DNA from: Pyrus communis
Lineage: Eukaryota; Streptophyta; Magnoliopsida; Rosales; Rosaceae
DNA: 64,000 bases
Direction of reading: 5' to 3'
NCBI RefSeq assembly: GCF_963583255.1
Contig: NC_084803.1
Location: 16,503,428 to 16,567,427, forward strand
Numbering within the stretch: position 1 is the stretch's first letter; each line of letters begins with the position of its first letter. Both the position numbers and the translations under genes were made by a program. The notes under the pieces were generated by a model. The model did no database searches and was not told the DNA's origin. It worked only from the letters and a program-made list of their open reading frames with translations. Shown one piece after another: positions 24,604 to 35,798 of the stretch.

Positions 24604-26580
24604 TTAGTCATCGACTTTGCTCAAATTTCCCACCATGGAAGTAGTTACCTCATCACTTTCAAGTAACTTCATCGCTTCCTCTAACTTTTGTCTGACGATT
24701 CTTGTTCCCGAATCACATAATGCAGCTACACTGAAAACATTATTTGCTTCATGCATCAATGAACTTAGCCGTGACGACTGGGAAGATTTCCCCGTTTTGT
24801 ATGACGACTCAAATGAATCACCACTCACTGCAACCCTTTTCTTTGCCCCTTTAGTCCATCTCTTCATTATGTATTGGGGTGGTAAGCAAGTGAAGTTTTT
24901 TAAGTCCAATACTTTTAGGGAATGCCGGCACAAAATCCCCATGGATTCAAATAACTTACAAGAACACAAAACCATGGCAGTAGTGGAGTTGTAGTCAATC
25001 ATGTAGGCTCTGTGATTACCTTCTTCGATTGCTTCGTAAATATATTGGTTGCCATCATTACCAACTTCTATCATCCTCACCGCAAAGATACTCATAAGCT
25101 CATTTTCAAAGTATGAATACATTTTGACAGTGTACTCAGCAGATGCATGCTTAAAGATACCACTATTTACTCTAAGATGAGGCGTACCATTTTTACAACG
25201 AAAATCCTCCTCCAACTCTGCTGTGCGCAGCGCTCTTGTTTTTTTCTCGTAATGGTGGACAAGACCAATGAGATCCATTGTTTTTGTAGAAACTTGATGA
25301 AAAGTACCAGTTATGCTCTCGCCTCTATGGGGGGATCTAATATTCGCTGTGTAAGTATCTAAGCTAAAAGCAGGGCACCATTTTTCCCGAAGTGAATATA
25401 ACTTTTTCAGCCACGCATTACCTTCAAGGTTGAACTTAATAATCATGTCATTCCACGTAGCTTCAAATTCAGCTTCAGTGAGACAATCATGAAAGCATTT
25501 GTTAAAGTGCTCCTTGAACTCCGGATTAGTACTATGAGATCCAAGATACTGTGCAGCGTTCTTAGAGATGTGCCATATGCATAGTCGATGGCGTGTCTCA
25601 GGAAGAATACTCGCCATTGCATTTCCCATTGCAATATCCTCATCTGTGAATATAGTTTTCGGTTGTTTATTTCCCATTGACACCATAAATGTTTCCAGCA
25701 ACCAAGTAATTGAGTCAGCACTCACATCCGACATAAAAGCACAACCAAATAAGACATTCTTGCAGTGGTGATTAACTCCCACAAAAGGAGCACAAATGAG
25801 ATTGTATTTCCTGGTTCGAAATGTGGTGTCAAAGCATACAGCATCTCCAAAGCAATCATAATCCAACTTTGATCTACTATCTCTCCAGAAAAAATTGGTC
25901 ACCCGGTTAAATTGGTCCACTTGAACACTGTAAAAAAAGTTTGGATCCTCCGCTTGTTTATGCCTAAAATAGTTTAATAAACTTTGTCCATCCCGTCCTT
26001 CTAACATTTCTTCATTCTTCCTTTGCAAACAATTATGACAACCCTTATTAGTGGACCCAACATTCTCAGCGCTGCCAGAGTCTTTTCCCAAGAGGGAATA
26101 CGATTGTGTTGGTTTTGGACTCCCATCAACCACAGAGCTAACGAGTGCTGCGCGCACACCTGGTATATGTCTACCTGATCGTAGAAACTGTCTTTCTTCA
26201 GGCCTAGCAAACTCGTGATTATGATCTGGGTTGAGGTGACTGATCTTCCACACGTCATTGTCCACAGTGAATCGAATCATAGCCTTACAGCCAGTTCTAG
26301 TGTCTAGTCTCCTCACCTTCTTCACTTCACACAAATCTTCATCCGGTTGAAACCCTTCTTTTGAACAAAAAAAGTCACGCTGCCGGACATTATTGTGGGA
26401 ATCTCTTCGAATATTCCCTTTACGGATACTAAAACCTTTCTTAAAGGCATATATGTTGCATAGATTGTAAGCTTCAGCTTCATTACTCACCTCCATCCCC
26501 ACTTTTAGTTCATCAATTGCTTCAAATATTTCTTCCTTGTCATTTTTCTCTAATACTTTCCCTCGCCAATCGTTATCCAT
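24604..26580 (-). CDS. FHY3/FAR1 family transcription factor (domesticated MULE transposase)
   Basis: A single uninterrupted exon encodes 658 residues. The N-terminal FAR1 DNA-binding domain (about residues 25-125) has the WRKY-GCM1-like Cys/His pattern (FFCSKEGF ... RTGCKAMIRF ... HNHEF). A MULE transposase-like core follows (about 225-330; CFDTTFRTRKY, FGCAFMSD, TIFTDED, RLCIWH). A SWIM zinc finger lies near residue 560 (CSCKLFESMGILCRH). Family members act in the nucleus in light signalling and related programmes. This one is most like the FRS group without extra long tails; the exact member is not assigned. The start at 26580 (MDNDWRG) is preferred over an in-frame ATG at 26622, which lies in the probable 5' UTR. 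The 5' UTR appears to be split by an intron of about 0.46 kb. Confidence 0.92.
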   Translation of the reverse strand: MDNDWRGKVLEKNDKEEIFEAIDELKVGMEVSNEAEAYNLCNIYAFKKGFSIRKGNIRRDSHNNVRQRDFFCSKEGFQPDEDLCEVKKVRRLDTRTGCKAMIRFTVDNDVWKISHLNPDHNHEFARPEERQFLRSGRHIPGVRAALVSSVVDGSPKPTQSYSLLGKDSGSAENVGSTNKGCHNCLQRKNEEMLEGRDGQSLLNYFRHKQAEDPNFFYSVQVDQFNRVTNFFWRDSRSKLDYDCFGDAVCFDTTFRTRKYNLICAPFVGVNHHCKNVLFGCAFMSDVSADSITWLLETFMVSMGNKQPKTIFTDEDIAMGNAMASILPETRHRLCIWHISKNAAQYLGSHSTNPEFKEHFNKCFHDCLTEAEFEATWNDMIIKFNLEGNAWLKKLYSLREKWCPAFSLDTYTANIRSPHRGESITGTFHQVSTKTMDLIGLVHHYEKKTRALRTAELEEDFRCKNGTPHLRVNSGIFKHASAEYTVKMYSYFENELMSIFAVRMIEVGNDGNQYIYEAIEEGNHRAYMIDYNSTTAMVLCSCKLFESMGILCRHSLKVLDLKNFTCLPPQYIMKRWTKGAKKRVAVSGDSFESSYKTGKSSQSSRLSSLMHEANNVFSVAALCDSGTRIVRQKLEEAMKLLESDEVTTSMVGNLSKVDD

Positions 26581-26692
26581 TACCCAAAATAACTCCCTAA
26601 TCATAAACAACACATTCTTCAATACTTGTATTCAGAAAATAGAAAAATCCACATCTCGTATGTAAGCATGAAGATTGGCATCACATATCTGC

Positions 26693-27154
26693 AAACAAAA
26701 GTTTTAATTTACATTTATTCAATAACCTCAGCCTATAAATTACCTAAACTAAACAGCCAAATTTATGTTATGTGCTTTATTTTTTACCCAAAGTTAAGAT
26801 TCATATACTACATTTGAAATCCAAAAATCCAAAACAAAACCCAGATTAACAAATTGTATTTACGTAATTAGAGGAAGCAAAGTTCAAAACTTCAGCACAA
26901 AAAATCAAATCAATTAAAAAAATAAATAAGAAAAAGAAAAAACAGAACCCAAGAAATATCAATTGAGAGCGCAAATGCAACATTTACAAAATTCAGAGTT
27001 TCCACAATTTTGTTTAAGCAATTAGAATTCATTTTCTGCGAAATTATCAATTAATATACATAACCAATTAGCATCAAGTTTTCACAAACGAAGTACCCAT
27101 CAATCCAACACAAGTAATCATATCAGAAAAAAAACCGAGAGATGAGAGAGGAGG
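26693..27154 (-). other. Probable 5' UTR intron of the FAR1-related gene
   Basis: On the minus strand a donor (GTATCAG|GTACCTCC) lies at about 27154 and an acceptor (TTTGTTTGCAG|ATATGTG) at about 26692. The stretch between is AT-rich and non-coding. The first UTR exon would extend to about 27290. Inferred from splice signals only. Confidence 0.5.
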
Positions 27155-27394
27155 TACCTGATACGGCGCCGTTTAAGGGAGGCTACGCGGCTGCGAACGG
27201 GAATTCGGGTCGTCGGGAATAGAGAAGAGGACGTTGGAGTCTGGGACTGGCCGAGGACTGAGGAGTGCTGTCACTGACTCGCTGTTCCAAGACATTTGTC
27301 TATGCTCTATAGAGATGAACACAACGCTGCGTTTTGGGCTTATCTTTGTTAATTTTCTTTATGGCGGGTTTAAACTAACGAATTGTCATCTATC

Positions 27395-27731
27395 TGTTGA
27401 AAATATCAGTAGGTAATGAATGCCTACAGTATTGAAAATCTTGTCACAGTATTGAAAACTTTGGCAGAATATTGATATGTGAAGATCATTTATCAAAGGT
27501 GTAGTGTAAATATTCAAAATGTAATAATACGGAGTTGCTCTATAAATAGAGCACTTCGATTGCTATCAATTGATATAGTAGAAGAGAACGAGAGAAAAGA
27601 TCAATAACATTATTTATTCCTCCGTCTTTTATTTGTTATCCTCTTGTGTTATAATTTCAGTGTGACATTTTACACCTGCTTTACTCCATTTACTAAAAGG
27701 TTATCTCTCTAAGTTTTACCTATTTATAACA
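27395..27731 (+). repeat. 5' LTR of the Copia element
   Basis: 337 bp, TG...CA ends. A TATA-like CTATAAATAGAGC occurs at about 27539-27551. The sequence just inside (tgttattagcacgagtctc) is the candidate primer-binding site. Confidence 0.88.
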
Positions 27732-27993
27732 TGTTATTAGCACGAGTCTCTAAATATAATTATTCTCTCATTTCTCTTCGCCGAACGAAAGAAAGAAAAA
27801 ATGTTTCCTCTAAGATTTTTACTGTTCATCTTCTTCCTCTGCCTCAACTGCGCGGTATACCCTCGCGATGAACTGTTTGCTCCATGCTTGCTCTTAGTTC
27901 TCAACCTAACGACTACATACATCTTTGATTTCTTGTTTGGTTTGGATATTGATTACTAACCCAGTGTTTATTTATGTTAATTTTACTGCAATC

Positions 27994-28317
27994 CAAGATG
28001 GTGCAGTATAATCGCCCATCTTGAACTACAAATTTATTCTTACTGCGATCCAAGACAGTGCGGTATCATCGCCTATCTTAGACTGCAGATTTAATTTCAT
28101 TGCAATTTTAGGTGGAGCGGTATAATTGTCCACCCTACCCTGCTTATTTAAATTTGTCTGCTGTTTAATTTCATTGCAATTTTAGGTGGTGCGGTATAAT
28201 CGTCCACCCTGCTCTGCGTATTTAAATTTTCCTACTGCTTGAGTGGTGCGGAATAATCGTCAATTATATGTTACATTATTTCAATGAGAATGATGCGGTA
28301 CAATCACCCTTCTCATT
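27994..28317 (+). ncRNA. Array of six repeated hairpins in the Copia 5' leader
   Basis: Six copies of a short unit with a conserved loop (tgcggtataatcg) lie between the primer-binding site and gag. Their stem arms differ but pair: CAAGATGG/CCATCTTG (27994-28023), AAGACAG/CTATCTT with one mismatch (about 28052-28079), GGTGG/CCACC (about 28111-28134 and 28185-28209), a weak copy near 28240-28266, and AATGAGAA/TTCTCATT (about 28284-28317). Covarying stems with a fixed loop suggest a selected RNA structure, for example for packaging, dimerisation or translation of genomic RNA. The role is inferred. Confidence 0.6.
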
Positions 28318-28477
28318 TACCCTGAAAATCTCGAGCCAGAAATTTCGAGTGCTTATCATTTTGGCCTAAAGATCAAAATAAAAAATTTGTAAGAACCAGA
28401 AGTTCTAACATTATATTCCTCTAGGAATACATATTATTGCAAGTTCTTATACATCTTATTTTCTTTCAGAAAAGAAA

Positions 28478-29502
28478 ATGGCGAACTTGGCGAAGCTTGA
28501 ATTTGATGCCCTGGATATTACCGAGAAGAATTACCTGACCTGGGTACTGGATACCAAGATCCATCTGAAAGCAGGGAATCTTGAAGATACAATCAGGGAA
28601 GAGAGCAGCTCATCCTCTCAAGATCGGGTAAAGGCCATGATTTTCATTCGTCGTCATCTTGATGAGGCGCTAAAGAGTGAGTACTTAACGGTTGAAGATC
28701 CATTAGCTCTCTGGAATACCTTGAAAAACAGATACAATCACCAGACAACGGTGATTCTTTCAAGGGCCCGCTATGAGTGGACTCATTTGAGGATCTAGGA
28801 TTTCAAGTCAGTGGCAGAGTACAATTCTGCGTTGTTCAGAATTACCTCTCAGATGAAGCTCTGTGAGGATACTATTACTGAGGAACATATGCTGGAAAAG
28901 ACTTTCAGCACATTTCATGCCTCTAACGTGCTCCTGCATCAGCAGTATAGAGCGCGAGGCTGCACTGAGTACAACTAGCTGATATCTGTGCTATTAGTAG
29001 TTGAACAGAACAATGAGCTCCTGATGAAAAACCATCATTCCCAACCTACTAGATTTGCACCATTCCTAGAAGTGAATGCTGCTTCCCTCGAAAATAAGGA
29101 TGTGGCCACAAATAAGGTCGGTGGAACAGGAAAAGCAAGAACCATGGAGTTTAGTTTCACAACCAGGTTCCGAGGCATAATTCAGGCTTGAGCTTCAAAA
29201 ATGTGAATCGCCACAAAGGCAAAGCTCATATGAATAATGCTCCCAGAAACTCTGAATGAGCCTACCACATGTGTGGTGGCAATGGGCATTGGGCACGTAC
29301 TTGTCGTACCCCAAAACATCTAGTGGATCTGTATCAAGCCTCCCTCAAGGAGAAGGGTGTCGAGACCAATTTTTTGAACCAGGCTAGACCAATGGATATA
29401 CATGATCCAGTGTTTGACTTATCAGGACAGTTGAACACAACCCACCTAGATGTTCCAAACTTTATTGTGGAAAGGGGAAATGAAGTATACCGGTCCGTTT
29501 GA
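28478..29502 (+). pseudogene. Copia gag remnant
   Basis: It starts MANLAKLEFDALDITEKNYL at 28478, the usual gag start of this Copia group. In-frame stops occur at 28796-28798 and near 28977, with frame changes after that. A zinc-knuckle remnant (CGGNGHWARTC) lies near 29270-29302. Gag would form the virus-like particle; this copy is inactive. Confidence 0.8.
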
Positions 29503-29624
29503 ATCATTGATGTACTTTTATTATGCTGAACTTGTAGTTTAAAAGCATTTCAGATTCAATAAAAGTGGCATGTAAATTTCTTGTTATAACTTGTTTTTAA
29601 CTCTGATTCTCTTACTCAAAGAAC

Positions 29625-30290
29625 ATGGATAAAAACTGTGGTCATTCTCAGAACATGAGAAATGACGGAGATATTTGTTTTGCAGATAGCGCAACCACGC
29701 ATACAATACTTCGTGATCGAAAGTATTTCTCATGCTTAATACTTACAAGAGTAGGGGTAACAACAATATCAGGACCTTCAGATGTAATTGAGGGCTCAAG
29801 GAAAGCTCAGATTATGTTACCAAATGGAACAATATTGTCCATACAGAATGCATTGTATACTACTCGATCTACTCGAAATTTGTTGAGTTTCAAAGACATA
29901 CGTTTAAATGGATACCATATTGAAACGAAAGTGCATAAAATGTGGATTATCTATGCATTATCTCCAATGATACTTAGAAGCGTATATTGGAGAAGTTACG
30001 TGGTTTGTCGAGTGGATTGTATTATACATACATAAGGACAATTGAATCACATACTGTCATGAACCAGAAGTTCATTGATTCAAAGGTTTACATGTTTTAG
30101 CATGACTGCCTGGGTTATTCAGGATCTACCATGATGCGTATGATCATTACCAACTCTAATGGACATACATTAATGAGCAGACACATTGCTATCTCAAATG
30201 ATAACCCTTACAAAGCTTGTTCTCAAGGGAATTTGGTAATTGGACCATCACAACTAAAGGTCGATGCTGAATCCCCATCATTTCTGCAAA
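29625..30290 (+). pseudogene. Copia protease and N-terminal integrase remnant
   Basis: The aspartic protease motif is seen as DSATTHTIL near 29687-29713. The HHCC region of integrase follows, with HDCLGYSG near 30100. The frames are broken and stops are frequent. Confidence 0.65.
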
Positions 30291-31200
30291 GAATTTAAGG
30301 GGATATTTATGGGTCTATTCAACCATCATGTAGACCATTTCGATATTTTATGGTTTTGGTTGATGCATCTACTCGATGGTCACATGTTTGTCTCTTGTCT
30401 ACTAGGAATGTAGCTTTTGCAAGACTTCTTGCTCAGATAATTAAATTACGAGCATAGTTCCCAGATTATCCCATTAAGTTAATTCTCATACTCAAAATGG
30501 TTTAGTAGAAACATTGATCAAGCGGCTTCAATTAATAACTCGCACTCTGCTTATAAAAACCAAATTGACAATCTCTGCATGGGGACATGCCATCTTACAT
30601 GCTGCATCATTAGTTCGATTGAGACTTATAGCCAACCATCAATACTCCTCAGTACAACTTGTGTTTGGACATTAGCCAAACATTTCATATTTACGAGTTT
30701 TTGGTTGTGCTGTTTATGTGCCTATTGCACCGCCGCAACTCACTAAAATGGGACCTCAGCGTAGATTGGGAATTTACGTGAGTTTTGATTCACCATCTAT
30801 CATTAGATATTTGGAATCCTTGACATGTGATATGTTTACAGCTCGTTTTGCTGATTGTTACTTTGATGAGACAGTCTTCCCGTCGTTAATGGGAGAAAAG
30901 ACCGTTCTAGAAGAACGAAAAAAGCTAACATGGGTTGTTCCCAGCTTGTCTCATTTTAGTCCTCGAAGCATTGAATGTGAAAATGAAGTGAAAAAGATCG
31001 TTCATTTTCAAAATATTGCTAATCAAATGCCAGATGCATTTAATGATGTTATAAGAATGACAAAAATCACATATACCAACTGCAAATGCACCTGCAAGAA
31101 TTGATGTCCCTGTTGGACAAAATAAAGTGGCAGCGAATGATTCATCTGGTGCACGCCTGAAGCGTGGTAGACCCCCAGGTTCAAAAGATTCAGCCCTTTG
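30290..31200 (+). pseudogene. Copia integrase core and linker remnant
   Basis: Recognisable phrases of the integrase core occur (MVLVDASTRWSHVCLLSTRN near 30345; ATLHAASLVRLR-like stretch near 30590), in broken frames. An open stretch at 30718-31104 carries the C-terminal GKR-like part of integrase (TKMGPQRRLGIYV). Several stops and indels are present. Confidence 0.6.
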
Positions 31201-31489
31201 AAAAAGAAAGTCGAAAGCACAACTGAATCCAAATGAAATCCTTCAGGAAGAGAAAATGAATGATAAATCCATAATTCATGATTCTGAAATTCTAGAAAAA
31301 GAAAATGTTCTTGATAAGACACATGTCCCTGAAGAAACAGAAGTACATGAAAGCAAAGAAATCTCCATAAATTATGATGTACAAATGAATTGTGGGATCA
31401 GAATGAAATAATATCGATGATATGTTCGCATTCGCAGTAGCCACTGAAATCATCTTAAGTGATAATATTGAGCCTTACTCTATTAATGA

Positions 31490-33071
31490 ATGCAAACAAA
31501 GACAGGATTGGCCTAAGTGGAAAAATGCAATTCAAGCATAATTAAATTCCTTAGAAAGGCGGAATGTTTTTGGACCAGTAGTCCAAACCCCGCCTAGTGT
31601 AAACCTCATAGGTTACAAATGGGTATTCACAAGGAAACGCAATGAGAAAAAAAAAATTGCAAGATATAAAACATAACTCGTTGCACAAGGCTTTTCTCAA
31701 AGACCTGAAATTGATTATGAGGAGACATACTCTCCTGTAATGGACGCAATTACGTTCCGTTACTTAATAAGTTGAGTGGTTTCAGAAAAACTTGACATGC
31801 GACTTATGGATGTCATCACGGCGTATCTATATGGAGAATTAGATACTGACATATATATGAAAGTCCCAGAAGGATTTAAGTTGCCTGAAACAAGTAACAA
31901 ACCACGAGGTATGCTCTCGATCAAATTAAGGCGATCATTGTATGGGCTAAAACAATCTGGACGAATGTGGTATAATCGTCTCAGTGAGTATTTGATCAAA
32001 GAAGGGTATATCAACAATGTCATTTGCCCTTGTGTGTTCATTAAGAAATCCAATTCTGGATTCGCTATAGTGGTAATATATGTTGATGATATGAACCTAG
32101 TTGGAACTCCTGAAGAGCTCAATAAAACTGCTGAATATCTAAAAAGCGAATTTGAAATGAAAGACATTGGAAAAACAAAATTTTGTCTCGGCCTGCAGAT
32201 CGAGCATTGTGCTAGTGGAAATTTGGTCCACCAATCAGCTTACATTGAAAAAATTCTGAAGCGATTTGGTATGGACAAGGCTTATCCACTCAGCACGCCA
32301 ATGGTTGTTCGTTCTTTGGACATTAAGAAAGATCCATTCCGTTCAAAAGAAGATGATGAATCGGTCATTGGTCCAGAAATACCATATCTGAGTGCAGTAG
32401 GTGCTTTGTTGTATTTAGCACAATGTACTAGACCAGATATAACCTTTTCATTTAACTTGTTAGCAAGGTATAGCTCTGCTCCAACAATTCGTCATTGGAA
32501 GGGTATCAAAGATGTATTGCGATACCTTCGTGGGACAACAAACATGGATCTCCTTTACTCAAAGAACTCCACAAATGACCAGGTCCTTGTTGGATATGCA
32601 GATGCTAGTTTTCTCTCTGATCCGCATAAAGCCTGCTCGCAAACTGGATATGTGTTTAAGAATGGAGATACAACAATCTCATGACGCTCAATCAACCAAG
32701 CAAACTTTAGTTGCTACATCTTCAAATCATTTAGAAATACTTGCTTTACATGAAGCAAGTCGTAAATGTTCTTGGTTAAGATCAATGATCCATCATATTC
32801 GGAATTCATATGGTTTAACTTCGAAGACAGATAATCCAACTGTCATCCATGAAGATAATGCAGCTTGTGTTGCCTAAATGAAGGAAGGATTCATCAAGGT
32901 TGATAAGACTAAACACATATCTCCAAAGTTTTTCAGTGCACATGAGCTTCAGAAGGCTAAAGTTATTGAAGTCAGACAAATCCGTTCTAATGAAAATCTG
33001 GCAGATTTGTTCACCAAATCTCTACCAAAATGCACGTTTCAAAGGTTAGTGCAAATCATCGGATTACGTTG
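31490..33071 (+). pseudogene. Copia reverse transcriptase and RNase H remnant
   Basis: The RT core is open at 31776-32684, with the catalytic YVDDMNLVG motif near 32075-32100 and LRRSLYGLKQSGRMWYNRL before it. The upstream RT finger part (GYKWVFTRKRN at about 31612-31644) is separated by stops. RNase H follows (ADASFLSDPHKACSQTGYVF; STKQTLVATSSNHLEILAL), broken at 32684 and 32875. Inactive. Confidence 0.85.
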
Positions 33072-33361
33072 ACTTACCAAACAGCTAAATTTGGAGAATG
33101 CGGAATCAGGGGAAGATACATATCAAGGGGAGCACCTATGATACATGCATGTTGTACTCTTTTTCCTTCGATTAGGATTTTTCCCACTGGCTTTTTCCTA
33201 TCAAGGTTTTAACGAGGCAACATAAGCTTATTTAACATTATATCAACAATCCATGAAAATTTGTACTCTTTTTCCTTCACTATGGTTTTTTCCCACTGGG
33301 TTTTTCCAAGCAAGGTTTTAACGAGGTAACTGATGTTGATATGTGGGCATTTAAGGGGGAG

Positions 33362-33718
33362 TGTTGAAAATACTAGTGGGTAATGAATGCCTATAATATT
33401 GAAAACCTTGCCACGATATTGAAAACCTTTTCACAGCATTGAAAACCTTGACAGAATATTGATATGTGGAGATCATTTGTCAAAGGTGTGGTGTAAATAT
33501 TCAAAATGTAATAATACGGAGTTGCTCTATAAATAAAGCACTCCGACTACTATCAATTGATATAGTAGAAGTGAACGAGAGAAAAGATCAATAACATCAT
33601 CTATTCCTTTGTCTTTTATTTGTTATCCTCTTGTGCTATAGTTTTAGTGTGACATTTTACACCTGCTTTACTCCATTCACTAAAAGGTTATCTCTCTAAC
33701 TTTGACATATTTATAACA
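33362..33718 (+). repeat. 3' LTR of the Copia element
   Basis: 357 bp, TG...CA ends, preceded by a polypurine tract (aaggggga, about 33353-33360). It differs from the 5' LTR by many substitutions and small indels. Confidence 0.9.
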
Positions 33719-33844
33719 CTATCCAATTTTTCATTCTTTTTATCTCGATAAAATAGTCATGTGTTGTGATTAAAATAGATAAAAAATTAGATGAAATTTT
33801 TTAAAATCCAGCATCAGGAGAGAATTGGCTATTTATAAAAATTA

Positions 33845-34833
33845 GGTTATTATACAAAATGGTCATTGAGATTTGCATGATCAATAAAAATGGTCATTGA
33901 GATTTGCATGATCAATAAAAATGGTCCCTGAGATTAAAAATCAATAGAAGTGGTCCCTGAGATTGTCCACCATCCATAATTTTGATCATTCCGTTAAAAA
34001 CTTTTTGGGCAATTTTCAAAACTTCGTAACTCAATTGATTCTTAACCAAATTCAGCCTATAATATATCAAAATGAAGATTAAAAAGTGTAGAACAAGATT
34101 ATACTATTTGGAAGTCCAATGATTGCTGGAGATGACCGGAAAATAGCCTGAAAGGTGACTGGTCCGCAGGAAAATTGGAAAACTCGCCAGAAACTGGGTA
34201 AATTTTAAACATTAATAACTTCTTCAATATGCAACGAAATCGAGTGATTCAAAAAGGAAAATAATACTTTTCGATGAGACGAAGAAAATGATATCTTTCT
34301 TTACTGCTAACTCGTCGTGGTTTGGCTGAAAAGCTGCTCGAAAGTGGCTAACTTGGTTAGCCACTTTTGAGCCGTTGTCCGACCAAACCACGACGAGTTA
34401 GCCTTCGAAAAAGTTACCATTCTCTTCGTCTCATCAAGAAGTATTATTTTCATTTTTGAATCACTTGATTTGGTTGAGTATTGAAGAAGTTATGAACATT
34501 TAAAGTTTACCCAGTTTACGACGAGTTTTCCAGTTTTTCCTCGAACCAGTCACCTTTTAGGCAATTTTCCGGCCATCTCCAGCATCCATTGAGCTTCCAA
34601 ATAGGTATAATCTTATTCTACACTTCCCTATCTTCATTTTGATAAATTATGGGTTAAATTTGGTTAAGAAACGATTGAGTTACAAAACTTTGAAAATTGC
34701 CCAAAATCGTTTTTAACGGAAAGATTAAAATCATGGATAGTGGACAATCTCAGGGACCATTTCTATTGATTTTCAATCTTAAGGACCATTTTTATTGATC
34801 ATGCAAATCTCAATGACCATTTTGTATAATAGC
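33845..34833. mobile_element. Foldback element: about 1-kb imperfect palindrome
   Basis: Two arms of nearly 490 bp (33845-34340 and about 34356-34833) are inverted copies around a centre at about 34341-34365 (AAGTGGCTAACTTGGTTAGCCACTT). The outer ends read ggttattatacaaaatggtc and, reversed from the right, ggctattatacaaaatggtc. A 30-bp unit near the left tip is duplicated. The arms carry phrases also found in the Gypsy LTRs of this window (see findings). No coding capacity. It sits inside the dispersed repeat that also surrounds the solo LTR at 1.75-5.2 kb. Confidence 0.85.
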
Positions 34834-34949
34834 CCATAAAAGTTCATATGAGTATTCGATTAAAATTAAAGTTCAAGAGGAAATTGGCTAATTAGAAAAT
34901 TTTAGATGGGTAATTGGCTAGCAAATCAACAAATATACCATATTTTAAA

Positions 34950-35798
34950 GGTAGAGGGGATTAGGTGATTTTATTTGACTATAAACTTGTTTACGACGTG
35001 AGATTGATTCTCGTAATTTTGTGAAAAATGTCGTACTAATGACATAGTCGAGGTTTGGCATATCATCCCAAACTTTTTCTCATTAAATAGACCCCACGTC
35101 AAAAGCTTGTTTATAAACTTGTTCGTAATGTTTTGTAGGGCAATGTGTTATACAACTTAATCTTTCTAGCTACTGATCGAACTTTCGTCCGCTATTTGAC
35201 AAATTATTATTCCATCTTTAAAGAAATTGGGATCACTTACCATTCAATTTTAATTCAATAGTGAAAGAAAAACTAAAACGACACAAAAATTTAAATTTTT
35301 TTTTTTTATTCTTCTTCAACTTTGAATCAAGATCGAACTGTGAAAATTATAAATTTGGATGCTTGGTTAAAAGTCCGTAGAACGTAGGAGATTGGTGAAA
35401 CGAGGTGTTTAGTTACAAGTGTGATGTCATATTCTTAATTGAAATGGCTATAAAAGGTTACGTTTGCCATTTCAAAATTAATGTATGTTGATATCAGCAT
35501 AAAATTAACAGAACCTTAACGAAAGATGTGTAGGGGTTTTGGAAAATAATTTTAAAACATCAAAAAAATATTTGTGATATGTTCAAAACCTGAAGAATTT
35601 TGCGAAAACGCAATAAACTTCAAAAGGCTGTATGTGTAATTAACCCCTAGAGATAAAAGTTCAATTCCGATCCAACCGTCAGAAAATCATTCTCTACTTT
35701 TCATGAAACGCAGCGTCTTATCTGGGTAGCGGGGCTTTCACTTCTTCATATCCATTTCTCAGAGTCGCGCGCAGCAGCAGGAGGGCTCGGATAGTCCA
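34950..35798. promoter_or_regulatory. Upstream region of the PPR gene
   Basis: AT-rich spacer of about 0.85 kb before the PPR start codon. No clear TATA box or other gene was seen. Confidence 0.4.

Larger units (their letters stand above)
27395..33718 (+). mobile_element. Decayed Copia LTR retrotransposon, full length
   Basis: The element is 6324 bp with LTRs at 27395-27731 and 33362-33718, both TGTTGAAAA...TTATAACA. It is flanked by perfect 5-bp repeats CTATC (27390-27394 and 33719-33723). The order gag, protease, integrase, reverse transcriptase, RNase H marks it as Copia. All domains carry several stop codons and frameshifts, so it cannot make its own proteins. The LTRs differ by many substitutions and small indels, which points to an old insertion. 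The leader and RT type resemble the Ale/Retrofit group (inference). It inserted about 0.1 kb beyond the probable first exon of the FAR1-related gene, in that gene's promoter side. Confidence 0.92.
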
